Shown here: positions 7,060-12,623 of the stretch, piece by piece | Position numbering within the stretch: the stretch's first letter is position 1 | How the letters are laid out: each line of letters begins with the position of its first letter | Assembly (NCBI GenBank): GCA_029262935.1 | Contig: JAJCYK010000319.1 | Location: 1 to 12,623 of the forward strand | Reading direction: 5' to 3' | From: Cytophagales bacterium | Lineage (GTDB): Bacteria > Bacteroidota > Bacteroidia > Cytophagales > Cyclobacteriaceae | DNA length: 12,623 nt | Notes under the pieces: model-generated | What the model was told of the DNA's origin: nothing | The model's input: the letters and a program-made list of their open reading frames with translations, nothing else | Database searches by the model: none | Position numbers and translations under genes: made by a program

Positions 7060-8991
7060 TTACTTAGAGGAATAAACTTCAGAAGAAGTTTTTATAGGTA
7101 GTTCGATACTAGAAAATCCAACATTTTCATACAGATCTTCGTATCTCGAATCGTTTCTTAATGGAGCCAATAGCGGTTCTTCCCTTAACCAGGTCATTTC
7201 CACCTCATGTCTATCATATGATTTTTGCAACCAATCAAATGCTTGTTCGTAATCGTCCAACATGCAATAATATAGGGCAAGAAACCATGCGGGACTACCA
7301 GATGAACCTTCGTCATATTTCTCGCGTAACTCGTTTAAGTACCTTACTGTTTCCTTTGAACTACCATCCATTTGCGCATACACGGCATTTAACCAAATTA
7401 GAATCGGCGGATAATCCGGGAACTGGGTCAATAGTTTGTTAAGCTGGATCTTTGACCTTTCATGCTCCCCAAGATAAAAGTACAGTTTGGCTGATTCTAC
7501 TAAGTATCTAAAGTTGTCATTATATAGGCTATTCGTAACGTTCAATAAATTTATTACCATATCGGCTTTATTCAGAAATAAAAGCGCCTCTGCCTTGAAG
7601 CAGTAGAGAACGCCCACAGTAGGATCTACTGAAATACTTTCGTCCATTGCACGGATCGCATCTTGGTATCTTCCTGTCTTTATTGCATAATCTGCATTGA
7701 TAGGTGGAGAATCATCAGAAATCGAATCTTTCAACACTCTTTGGTAGTATCGTTCAACTTCTTCAAAATTCCAGTCATAATACAAATAGCCACTATATAA
7801 CTCTTCCTCTACTACTTTATTGGTAGGGTCGATTTCAAGGGCTTTTTCAAAGAGATTTTTTGCATTTTTCCAAGCAGTTCGTTCATCATAGACACCCCAT
7901 ATGATCCCTCCAAAGCTCCAAACGCTACCAAGTCCCCAATATGCCTCGACAAAACTAGAATCCAGTTCAATGGCTTTTTCATATAAGGGGATGGCATTGG
8001 TATACGCCAAGCTATTTGACTTATGTCGCTGAAATTCCGCCTGAAGGTAATATGAATAAGCCCGTTTGCTTCTCGTTGAAACTTTTTGAATGTACTTTTT
8101 TTCATTGTCAGCAATAGTAGCATTCATGTTAGCGGCGATACCTTCAACGACCTGTGTCTGAATTTTAAAAATTTCGTCGCTTTTCCACTCTTTGGTATAT
8201 TCTTCTGACCATAAATGATCATTAGTTCTTCCATTGACCATTTGCAAATTGATCTTAATTTGGTTGCCAGAAATCTGCAGATTACCCTGTAGTAGGTTCG
8301 TAACTCCTAATTCTGAGGCAATTTCTTTGACACTCTTGTTGGTTTCTTTGTACTGTACTGTCGATGTAAATGGTACTACTTTTTCAATAGAACTTATTTT
8401 GGTAAGCCTCGATATTACCGCATCGGTCATGCCATCACTAATATATTCCAGATCCGGATCTCCTGTCCAATTTTTAAATGGCAGCACAGCAATCGACTTC
8501 TCTTCTATAGTGTTCTGAAACTGATCCGTATCATTATTTTTATTTGAAGTAGCGTAATAGGAAAATAAAGCGGCGCAGGTTAGGGTCACCAGTAATGTCG
8601 CGTAAACCGCGGTTTTCTTGACACTGCCTTTTTGTTTTTTTGATATGTCGACAAGGGAAGGTAAAGCATGCTTTGTCTCGGTAATGGATGGTTTCTCATC
8701 CTCAACGAGTCCATCAGCGTTTCTGGATTTTACTTCACCAGGGGTGTACCCATAAAACTTATGAAAAGACGTGCTGAAGTAGGTGGCACTGCTGAACCCT
8801 ACCCGATAAGCCACTTCAGAGGCCGTAATATTTTCTTCCCTTAATAGCTCTAAAGCCCTTTTTAATCGATATTCCCTGATAAATTGGCTGGTGGATATAC
8901 CCAAAAATTTCTGTAATTTTCGGTGTAGACTCGATCGGCTCATACCCATTGATCGGGCAAGGCTATCGACTCCGAATTGGTTGTTGTTCAA
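7060..8991 (-). CDS. Membrane-anchored AraC-type HTH / TolB-like / TPR regulator
   Basis: A multidomain transcription regulator of at least 643 residues. Residues 1-90 are an AraC-type DNA-binding domain (FGVDSLARSMGMSRSSLHRK; signature VAYRVGFSSATYFSTSFHKFYGYTPGEVK at 61-88). A basic stretch (KKQKGSVKK, 118-126) precedes one membrane helix (about 128-146). Then comes a TolB-like/FlgO-like domain (IAVLPFKNWTGDPDLEYISDGMTDAVISRL, about 167-196, to about 290) and TPR-like repeats to about 620. The positive-inside rule puts the HTH in the cytoplasm and the TPR part in the periplasm, as in CadC/ToxR-type one-component sensors. The first standard start is TTG 8991, but the frame is open upstream to 9112 and the codons before TTG (VDKLSKEVEANL) look like the missing first helix of the domain, so the true start is probably further upstream. 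It likely senses an envelope signal; targets unknown, with the methyltransferase gene downstream a candidate. Confidence 0.9.
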   Translation of the reverse strand: MNNNQFGVDSLARSMGMSRSSLHRKLQKFLGISTSQFIREYRLKRALELLREENITASEVAYRVGFSSATYFSTSFHKFYGYTPGEVKSRNADGLVEDEKPSITETKHALPSLVDISKKQKGSVKKTAVYATLLVTLTCAALFSYYATSNKNNDTDQFQNTIEEKSIAVLPFKNWTGDPDLEYISDGMTDAVISRLTKISSIEKVVPFTSTVQYKETNKSVKEIASELGVTNLLQGNLQISGNQIKINLQMVNGRTNDHLWSEEYTKEWKSDEIFKIQTQVVEGIAANMNATIADNEKKYIQKVSTRSKRAYSYYLQAEFQRHKSNSLAYTNAIPLYEKAIELDSSFVEAYWGLGSVWSFGGIIWGVYDERTAWKNAKNLFEKALEIDPTNKVVEEELYSGYLYYDWNFEEVERYYQRVLKDSISDDSPPINADYAIKTGRYQDAIRAMDESISVDPTVGVLYCFKAEALLFLNKADMVINLLNVTNSLYNDNFRYLVESAKLYFYLGEHERSKIQLNKLLTQFPDYPPILIWLNAVYAQMDGSSKETVRYLNELREKYDEGSSGSPAWFLALYYCMLDDYEQAFDWLQKSYDRHEVEMTWLREEPLLAPLRNDSRYEDLYENVGFSSIELPIKTSSEVYSSK

Positions 8992-9065
8992 ATTGGCCTC
9001 AACTTCCTTCGAGAGTTTATCTACAATTGTCGTATGCGATGATCTTCTTTTAATGTTTCGATAAA

Positions 9066-9116
9066 TTACGGCCCTTGTCCGTAACGAATTGCGGAACGAG
9101 GGCGGTGTAAGTTACG
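9066..9116. repeat. Inverted repeats in the leader of the regulator gene
   Basis: TTACGG (9066-9071) and CCGTAA (9079-9084) form a perfect 6-bp stem with a 7-nt loop. CGTAAC (9080-9085) is also repeated inverted as GTTACG (9111-9116), and GGCCCTTGT near 9070 is loosely complementary to ACGAGGGC near 9096. Alternative foldings are therefore possible in the 5' leader of the HTH/TPR gene, upstream of its start. This may be a regulatory structure or an autoregulatory operator; function is inference. Confidence 0.4.
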
Positions 9117-9124
9117 TATTGGCA

Positions 9125-9155
9125 CAAATACAGTGTATTCATACCACTTTACCAA
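9125..9155 (-). promoter_or_regulatory. Possible Bacteroidota-type promoter of the regulator gene
   Basis: Read on the minus strand, TTG (9153-9155) is followed after 20 nt by TGTATTTG (9125-9132), which matches the Bacteroidota -7 box TAnnTTTG except at its second base. Spacing fits the usual 19-21 nt. It would start a transcript near 9118, carrying the inverted repeats at 9066-9116 in its leader. Evidence is sequence similarity only. Confidence 0.3.
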
Positions 9156-9271
9156 CTAAAGTATAAAGTGAATAAGATAGAAAAAAAACTCAAGGACCCG
9201 ACTATACGTCCGTTTTATTGAAATGATTCCTGCTTGTGAATAGAACTACAATAGCCCGAAATCGTTTAATT

Positions 9272-9279
9272 TAACTTTG
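9272..9279 (+). promoter_or_regulatory. Possible -7 box for the broken lipoprotein gene
   Basis: TAACTTTG matches the Bacteroidota -7 consensus TAnnTTTG exactly and lies about 80 bp before the lipoprotein start. No good TTTG lies 19-21 nt upstream, so the promoter is uncertain. Otherwise the roughly 300-bp stretch between the divergent regulator and lipoprotein genes shows only AT-rich DNA and the inverted repeats listed separately. Confidence 0.25.
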
Positions 9280-9359
9280 ATTTATCTAACCATAGGGTTA
9301 CAACCTGTTGGCCGGTAGTTGTGTCAATACTAAAGAACACAGAGGAAAAATAGGTTATT

Positions 9360-10138
9360 TTGAACACAATCAGACATTTCGGAAGTATAGTCGTTTTATT
9401 CGGGAGTTTTCTTTTAACCTCCTGCGAGGATGACGCCACTCCAATTGATTTACAAGATGGTTTTTACAAGATCTCGTCCATTGCGTATTTTAGTAATGAT
9501 CAACCAGAAGGCTCAGAGATCTTTAACTATAAGGATAGCTTGCTTAACCAGGTAGATGACCAGCGCTCTTATGCAAAGTACAAAGAGTTTATTTACGACG
9601 GGCAGGACCGACTGCAGGAGATCCAAACCTACCAAACTGATGATGATGTGCTGCTTTCAAGGGACTCCATCGCTTATGATAAAACCAAAGAATAGAAAAA
9701 ATCTATAAGTTTAATATCAATGTTAGCACTAAGGTTGAACTGTCCTCCATTGAATCGCTTTTTTACGATCGAAATGGCTACTTAAGAGAAAAGATGACGT
9801 ATTATGATTTTGACAGTGAGTTCTCAAGTGTTGCGAGGTATTATTGGAGAAACGACAACATTGTCCAAGTGAACCATTTGGATGGCAAACGGAATCTACG
9901 CTACGAGTTTTTCTACGAATATGACTATAAGCCCAACTATCAGCGCAACAACCCTCACTTCATTATTTATACTTATACCTGGTCAAAGCATAACGTCATT
10001 AAATTTTCGGCAAAGGATTATACCGGTTTACTGGACCTTGCGTGCAATCCCTGTCATACAAATTACTTTTACAACAGTTCGGGATTGCCAACTCGTGTAA
10101 TTTATGATTGGAGCCGGGCGCTGGAGATCACCTACTAA
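9360..10138 (+). pseudogene. YD-repeat-like lipoprotein gene, broken by a one-base frameshift
   Basis: The first part (9360-9695, TTG start) encodes a lipoprotein signal ending in the lipobox LLTSC (C22), then CEDD. It contains FIYDGQDRLQEIQTYQ before a TAG at 9693-9695. The frame one base back is open from 9683 to a TAA at 10136-10138 and continues naturally: RIEKIYKFN, SLFYDRNGYLREKMTYYD, VARYYWRND, YFYNSSGLPTRVIYDW. Repeated Y-[YD]-x-x-G-x-L-x-x patterns resemble YD/RHS-like or DUF4595-type secreted proteins. Restoring one A in the A-runs at 9681-9689 gives a single 259-residue outer-membrane lipoprotein. No classical slippery heptamer with a downstream structure is evident, so a disabling deletion or a sequencing error is more likely than programmed frameshifting. 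Function unknown; lipoprotein nature firm. Confidence 0.75.
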
Positions 10139-10157
10139 CAATACTTGTTGAATTGTT
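10137..10157 (+). terminator. Weak hairpin after the broken lipoprotein gene
   Basis: AACAAT (10137-10142) and ATTGTT (10152-10157) form a 6-bp stem with a 9-nt loop, followed by TTCTTATTT. It sits right at the stop codon between convergent genes. The stem is AT-rich and weak, so termination activity is uncertain. Confidence 0.25.
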
Positions 10158-10222
10158 TTCTTATTTCTGATGGCAAAAAGAGGCTATTATAGGGATTTAT
10201 ACATAACACGTCTTAATCCTAT

Positions 10223-10495
10223 TCACCTTATGATCACTTGTAAATCTGCCACTTGGCCAAGTTTGGCTTCCGAATGAACAGTCAGGTTGATTACGATTTC
10301 CTCCTTCGATAAGCCTTTGTACTCGATTCTTCTTACTTCCCTAAACAAATACGCTTCAATTTGATCGGCAGGAATGCTCTCTCCGTTTATAAAATAAGCA
10401 CTGGACTCACTGATGTCAATGCTAATACTATTATTTTGTTGTAATTGGGTACAGCCAAATATTAAACATAAGATTATAGTAATACTTTTAAACAT
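10223..10495 (-). CDS. Small lipoprotein with ExbD/TolR-like periplasmic fold (tentative)
   Basis: A 90-residue protein. The N-terminus is a short lipoprotein signal (MFKSITIILCLIFGC, lipobox IFGC with C15), so it is expected to be lipid-anchored in the envelope. The rest, ISIDISESSAYFINGESIP followed by QIEAYLFREV and IVINLTVHSEAKLGQVADL, resembles the order of elements in the periplasmic domain of ExbD/TolR: a strand, an x-N-G turn, a helix, then V-I-x-x-x-x-x-x-x-G-x-V. It lacks the transmembrane helix with the proton-carrying Asp that real ExbD/TolR proteins need, and is shorter at the C-terminus. It cannot be an energy-coupling subunit itself. The gene begins at an ATG and is followed by no partner on its strand. 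The ExbD-like resemblance is by eye only; it may be an unrelated orphan lipoprotein. Confidence 0.6.
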   Translation of the reverse strand: MFKSITIILCLIFGCTQLQQNNSISIDISESSAYFINGESIPADQIEAYLFREVRRIEYKGLSKEEIVINLTVHSEAKLGQVADLQVIIR

Positions 10496-10635
10496 TAATG
10501 TGCTTTATATCTTCTAAGGATTTTCGGTTTTCTCAATCAAACTTTAAGGTTGGCAAGATCAATTCATTGGCAAAACCAAAAATGCATCGTCGGAAACCAG
10601 TCTGTTTATTCTTGGATACCCATCCCCCAAATCCC

Positions 10636-10992
10636 TCAAAGTTGTGCCAAATATTGGACATCTTTCCCGACGAAATCGGGGTCGAGATCACGATCAACAT
10701 CGTGCCAATAATAGAACTTAATCTCTTGATGACTTTGATTAAATCGAGCGATTGCGTTTAACATCGGTTTTAACAATGGGCCAGTTAAATCATGAATTTC
10801 CTGAGAAGTTTCATCAAGCCATTTTTGATAAAGGACACCAAATTTATTTCTCCATTCCTCAAGGCCTATCGAGTTTGAGAATTCAGAAAAGTATTTATTA
10901 TTCTCTTCAATTGGCTGCTCTAGTTTCATGTCCCATATTGATTTATCAGGTTTTGGCAACCACATAATTTTGTAATAATTCATTTCTGTCAT
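10636..10992 (-). CDS. Hypothetical protein, 118 residues
   Basis: I do not recognise a family. The protein is soluble with no signal peptide or membrane helix. It is rich in Trp, Tyr and charged residues, and has a mainly helical middle (EEWRNKFGVLYQKWLDETSQEIHDL, about 45-69). It ends in FYYWHDVDRDLDPDFVGKDVQYLAQL, with a cluster of Asp and His. The start may be the second Met (MNYYKIMW, residue 4), since a GAGAAG sequence sits only 2 nt before the first ATG but about 10 nt before the second. It is separated from the DUF4412-like gene by a 78-bp element containing one arm of the inverted repeat described there, and from the next lipoprotein gene by 140 bp without visible signals. Reading-frame quality and normal composition support a real gene; function unknown. 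Confidence 0.6.
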   Translation of the reverse strand: MTEMNYYKIMWLPKPDKSIWDMKLEQPIEENNKYFSEFSNSIGLEEWRNKFGVLYQKWLDETSQEIHDLTGPLLKPMLNAIARFNQSHQEIKFYYWHDVDRDLDPDFVGKDVQYLAQL

Positions 10993-11059
10993 TTCTTCTC
11001 ACGACACTTGCCACACTAGATGGTAGATGAGCGGGTTTTGCAGGAATCTTATACACAAT

Positions 11060-11702
11060 GTTGGAGATCGTTACTTCTCGAGAAATGATTCAATATTAAA
11101 ATCTTCTTCATTGAGATCCATTTCTTCAATTTCATATGCCTCCATAATCATGGTAGAACCAGTATGTTTAATAACATACTTTAAAGCCAATGCTCCATTT
11201 GTTGACTTCAGGAATAGATTCCAGTTGCCAAAGTTGTGGTCCTCAAATAAGTTTTGGTCAACAATCAGGTCTTTTGTAACGTAATAGATTGTTTGGTCAT
11301 TTTCACTTTTTATCAATAGTTTTTCACAATTGTGATTCAGAATTGTTGTATCACCGGCAAGTTTGCTCACTGTACCTGACTGTGGAAACTTAAAAGAGGC
11401 ATCTATAACCTGAACTTGACCTTGATTGTTAAAGAAGTATTTATTCGTAGAACCATTAAATAATTGAGTCAATGTTCCCTTTTCGTTTAGTGATTTGTAA
11501 TTCTCTTCTGAGATAAAGTAATGCATCTCTGAATCCTTACCAAGTATCTCCGGATCTAGCATGTTTCCTAAAGAATCATAGTACTGGAGTTTCATTGATA
11601 TTCGACCTTCAAAAAAGTTTGTCTGAGCTTCAAGGTTAAAAGCGAATGCTAAAAATAGAAATAGGAATTTGTACATATTCTTAAATAATAAGGATCTCCA
11701 AC
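11060..11702. repeat. 10-bp perfect inverted repeat bracketing the DUF4412-like gene
   Basis: GTTGGAGATC (11060-11069) and GATCTCCAAC (11693-11702) are perfect inverse complements. The first lies one base beyond the gene's stop codon, the second about 17 bp before its start. A second inverted pair continues outward: ATGGTAGA (11020-11027) and TCTACCAT (11727-11734), and the right copy also sits in a hairpin TATGGT-tct-ACCATA (11721-11735). The arrangement resembles ends of a mobile or cassette-type unit. The core is close to, but not, the integron RYYYAAC/GTTRRRY core. Confidence 0.6.
11071..11676 (-). CDS. Secreted DUF4412-like protein
   Basis: A 201-residue exported protein with a short signal peptide (MYKFLFLFLAFAFNLEAQ, cleavage likely after EA). 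The mature part begins FFEGRISMKLQYYDSLGN, then has TILNHNCEKLLIKSEND with a single Cys, IYYVTKDLIVD, and ALALKYVIKHTG followed by MIMEAYEIEEMDLNEEDFNI. This order is typical of DUF4412/GLPGLI-like Bacteroidota proteins, with a beta-rich LolA-like fold: an x-C-x-K/Y strand, a tryptophan-containing loop and a final strand before L-x-x-x-x-F-x-I. It is expected in the periplasm or at the outer membrane; the molecular role of the family is unknown. The gene is tightly bounded by an inverted repeat and stands alone between non-coding elements, which suggests it could have been gained as a single-gene unit. Family assignment is by eye. Confidence 0.7.
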   Translation of the reverse strand: MYKFLFLFLAFAFNLEAQTNFFEGRISMKLQYYDSLGNMLDPEILGKDSEMHYFISEENYKSLNEKGTLTQLFNGSTNKYFFNNQGQVQVIDASFKFPQSGTVSKLAGDTTILNHNCEKLLIKSENDQTIYYVTKDLIVDQNLFEDHNFGNWNLFLKSTNGALALKYVIKHTGSTMIMEAYEIEEMDLNEEDFNIESFLEK

Positions 11703-11792
11703 GGTCCGAGCTAAGGCGTGTATGGTTCTACCATAGCTACTTGCACTAAAGGAACAAACCTGCGCCAGTACCACAGTAATCTACTTTAATTT

Positions 11793-11930
11793 TACAGCAG
11801 AATTTTGACCTGGGGCTCGGCGAAATATAGTTTAAAGATAGAAAGCATCAAGGCGCAGGGTGGACAAGTCGTCAAGGAAGATTCGCAAGAGGTAGTTACG
11901 CCTATTCTGAACGGCCACTTTGAGTGGTAA
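11793..11930 (+). pseudogene. Possible decayed gene end
   Basis: One plus-strand frame is open from after a TAA near 11790 to a TAA at 11928-11930, with no ATG, GTG or usable start near its beginning. The last 31 codons read like real protein: KIESIKAQGGQVVKED, then TPILNGHFEW. The AQGGQVVKE stretch recalls glyoxalase/VOC-type sequences, but it is too short to assign. I take it as a possible remnant of a lost gene. The surrounding 11735-12050 shows nothing else except short dyads such as TAACCGTTA near 11960. Confidence 0.3.
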
Positions 11931-12050
11931 GCAGACACTTACCAACCAAAATAGTAACTAACCGTTAGCGTGGAATATTGGTTATCGGAATTGAAGATCG
12001 CAACAATTTGGGACCAAATAACACCAACTAAGTCCATAATTTCAGTGCAA

Positions 12051-12090
12051 ACAAAAAAGCAGCTACAAATTAATGTAACTGCTTTTTTGT
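12051..12090 (-). terminator. Strong bidirectional Rho-independent terminator after tRNA-Asn
   Basis: ACAAAAAAGCAG (12051-12062) and CTGCTTTTTTGT (12079-12090) are perfect 12-bp complements, extended by TAC/GTA (12064-12066 and 12075-12077) around an 8-nt loop. Each strand has a T-run after a GC-containing stem. On the minus strand it lies 5 bp beyond the 3' end of tRNA-Asn, the natural place for its terminator. Confidence 0.85.
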
Positions 12091-12095
12091 TAACG

Positions 12096-12169
12096 CTCCT
12101 CCTCTTGGACTCGAACCAAGGACCTACTGATTAACAGTCAGCCGCTCTAACCAACTGAGCTAAGGAGGA
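12096..12169 (-). tRNA. tRNA-Asn (anticodon GTT)
   Basis: Read on the minus strand, 74 nt fold as a standard cloverleaf. The acceptor stem TCCTCCT/AGGAGGA is 7 perfect pairs with discriminator G. The D-stem is GCTC/GAGC with loop AGTTGGTTA. The anticodon stem GCTGA/TCAGT has loop CTGTTAA, giving anticodon GTT for asparagine. A 5-nt variable loop AGGTC follows, then the T-stem CTTGG/CCAAG with loop TTCGAGT. CCA is not encoded. No copy of its 3' end is seen elsewhere in the window, so there is no sign of an integrated element's attachment site here. Confidence 0.97.
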
Positions 12170-12174
12170 TTGTA

Positions 12175-12299
12175 CAGATCAACGATCTGATAAGTAAATG
12201 ACCATAAAGCATAAAAACACAGGCTTTAATAATCATTTCAGTACACTAATTAGATCCTTATGATCTAAACCGATCTCAGATCGGGTTGCAATATTAGTG
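12175..12299. repeat. Cluster of GATC-centred dyads and a possible three-way junction
   Basis: Three dyads share an AGATC/GATCT half-site: CAGATC-aac-GATCTG (12175-12189), TAGATC-cttat-GATCTA (12251-12267) and CCGATCT-c-AGATCGG (12270-12284). The last two are enclosed by a perfect 7-bp outer stem, CACTAAT (12244-12250) with ATTAGTG (12293-12299), which would close a three-way junction in RNA or cruciform DNA. The block lies between the 5' end of tRNA-Asn and the lipoprotein gene. Function unknown: operators for one regulator or a structured leader are the main options. Confidence 0.5.
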
Positions 12300-12343
12300 C
12301 TACTGCCCGAATTTTGCAACCATTTTAAATGGTATTTTATAAT
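12284..12343 (+). promoter_or_regulatory. Putative promoter with palindromes, upstream of Asp-box lipoprotein
   Basis: TTTG (12313-12316) is followed after 21 nt by TATAAT (12338-12343) and a T-run ending in TTTG, a reasonable Bacteroidota promoter about 40 bp before the lipoprotein start. The palindrome CCATTT-t-AAATGG (12320-12332) lies exactly in the spacer. The 8-bp inverted repeat GGTTGCAA (12284-12291)/TTGCAACC (12314-12321) overlaps the -33 element. Both are well placed for repressor binding. Prediction only. Confidence 0.4.
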
Positions 12344-12384
12344 TTTTTTGGCAACTTTCCTTTTGCAAATTCAACAAAGATTTA

Positions 12385-12623
12385 ATGAACTGGTCCACCA
12401 CTTTTTTCTGCCTTCTTCTGCTTACTTCGGGTTGTCAAACATCTAAGCCCTATACCAATGTACGTATAGATATGAATAAAAGCGGAGGTTATGGTCCTTG
12501 TGAACCTTCTATTGCCATGGATCCGAACAACCCCAATCGATTGGTGGCCGGGGCCGTGCTGGATCGTGCTTATTACAGTGAGGATGGAGGAAAGTCTTGG
12601 AAAAAACAAAAATTAACTTCCTC
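12385..12623 (+). CDS. Asp-box (BNR/sialidase-like) lipoprotein, 5' part only
   Basis: An ATG at 12385 opens a frame that runs off the right edge (79 codons seen). The N-terminus MNWSTTFFCLLLLTSGC is a lipoprotein signal with lipobox TSGC (C17). It is unusual in having no basic residue before the hydrophobic core. The mature part reaches EPSIAMDPNNPNRLVAGAV and YYSEDGGKSWKK. SEDGGKSW fits the Asp-box S-x-D-x-G-x-[TS]-W of sialidase/BNR beta-propellers, and SIAMDPNNPNRLVAG is the usual strand before it. The protein is likely a surface- or periplasm-facing beta-propeller, possibly a glycosidase. Whether it carries sialidase catalytic residues cannot be judged from the fragment. The upstream 140 bp is full of palindromes, suggesting controlled expression. 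Confidence 0.8.
   Translation, partial: MNWSTTFFCLLLLTSGCQTSKPYTNVRIDMNKSGGYGPCEPSIAMDPNNPNRLVAGAVLDRAYYSEDGGKSWKKQKLTS

Noticed and set aside
7812..8123. Minus-strand 103-codon frame within the regulator gene
   Set aside because: It overlaps the TPR-coding frame in another register and looks like a composition artefact.
10496..10635. Plus-strand frame between the two small minus-strand genes
   Set aside because: It has no signal for translation, overlaps the coding end of the 118-residue gene and shows no family features.
11020..11734. True integron attC sites around the DUF4412-like gene
   Set aside because: The cores (CTCCAAC/GTTGGAG) miss the RYYYAAC/GTTRRRY consensus at the outer base, and no paired second core or integrase is seen; kept only as a cassette-like repeat.
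12096..12169. tRNA-Asn as an attachment site of a genomic island
   Set aside because: No second copy of the tRNA 3' end and no integrase gene are visible in the window.
12382..12609. Minus-strand frame opposite the lipoprotein start
   Set aside because: The plus strand shows a lipoprotein signal and an Asp-box, so the minus frame is a shadow.
1..12623. CRISPR arrays, phage genes or insertion sequences
   Set aside because: No regularly spaced direct repeats, transposase, integrase or phage structural motifs were found on either strand.

Overview
The window looks like chromosomal DNA of a member of the Bacteroidota, probably a marine, Cytophagales-like bacterium. This is inferred from gene content, not from a database search. 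The supporting signs are a one-membrane-pass AraC/TolB-like/TPR regulator, TonB-C and DUF4412-like secreted proteins, short lipoboxes ending in LTSC or SGC, AT-rich intergenic DNA, and few strong Shine-Dalgarno sites.

Layout. (1) Positions 1-4933, minus strand: a tightly packed five-gene operon. In order of transcription it encodes a GH88-type unsaturated glucuronyl hydrolase, an Old-Yellow-Enzyme-like flavin oxidoreductase, an SDR reductase, a small DUF3311-type membrane protein and a sodium:solute symporter cut off by the left edge. Junctions are 1 bp apart, a 4-bp ATGA overlap, 9 bp apart and an 11-bp overlap. Together they suggest uptake of a small carboxylated or sugar-like solute, glycosidic cleavage and two-step redox processing in the cytoplasm; the substrate is unknown. 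(2) 5164-5622, minus: a small secreted TonB C-terminal-domain protein. (3) 5737-8991, minus: a large HTH-TM-TolB-like-TPR regulator, then a winged-helix SAM-dependent methyltransferase. A startless Gly/Cys reading frame (five Cys at CxxC spacing) follows the methyltransferase in the same frame. (4) 9360-10138, plus: a YD-repeat-like lipoprotein gene broken by a one-base frameshift. (5) 10223-11676, minus: three small accessory genes (an ExbD/TolR-like lipoprotein, an unknown 118-residue protein and a DUF4412-like secreted protein). The last is bracketed by a perfect 10-bp inverted repeat, which gives the segment a cassette-like look. (6) 11677-12384: gene-poor DNA with a decayed coding fragment, a strong bidirectional terminator, tRNA-Asn(GTT) and a dense set of palindromes. 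(7) 12385 to the right edge, plus: the start of an Asp-box (BNR/sialidase-like) lipoprotein.

The first block is metabolic and coherent. The region from about 9.0 kb to 12.4 kb is accessory in character, with a broken gene, gene remnants, small orphans and many inverted repeats. The observations most worth following up are the operon's enzyme combination, the Gly/Cys frame behind the methyltransferase, the inverted-repeat-bounded gene, and the GATC-centred dyads and possible three-way junction between tRNA-Asn and the lipoprotein gene.
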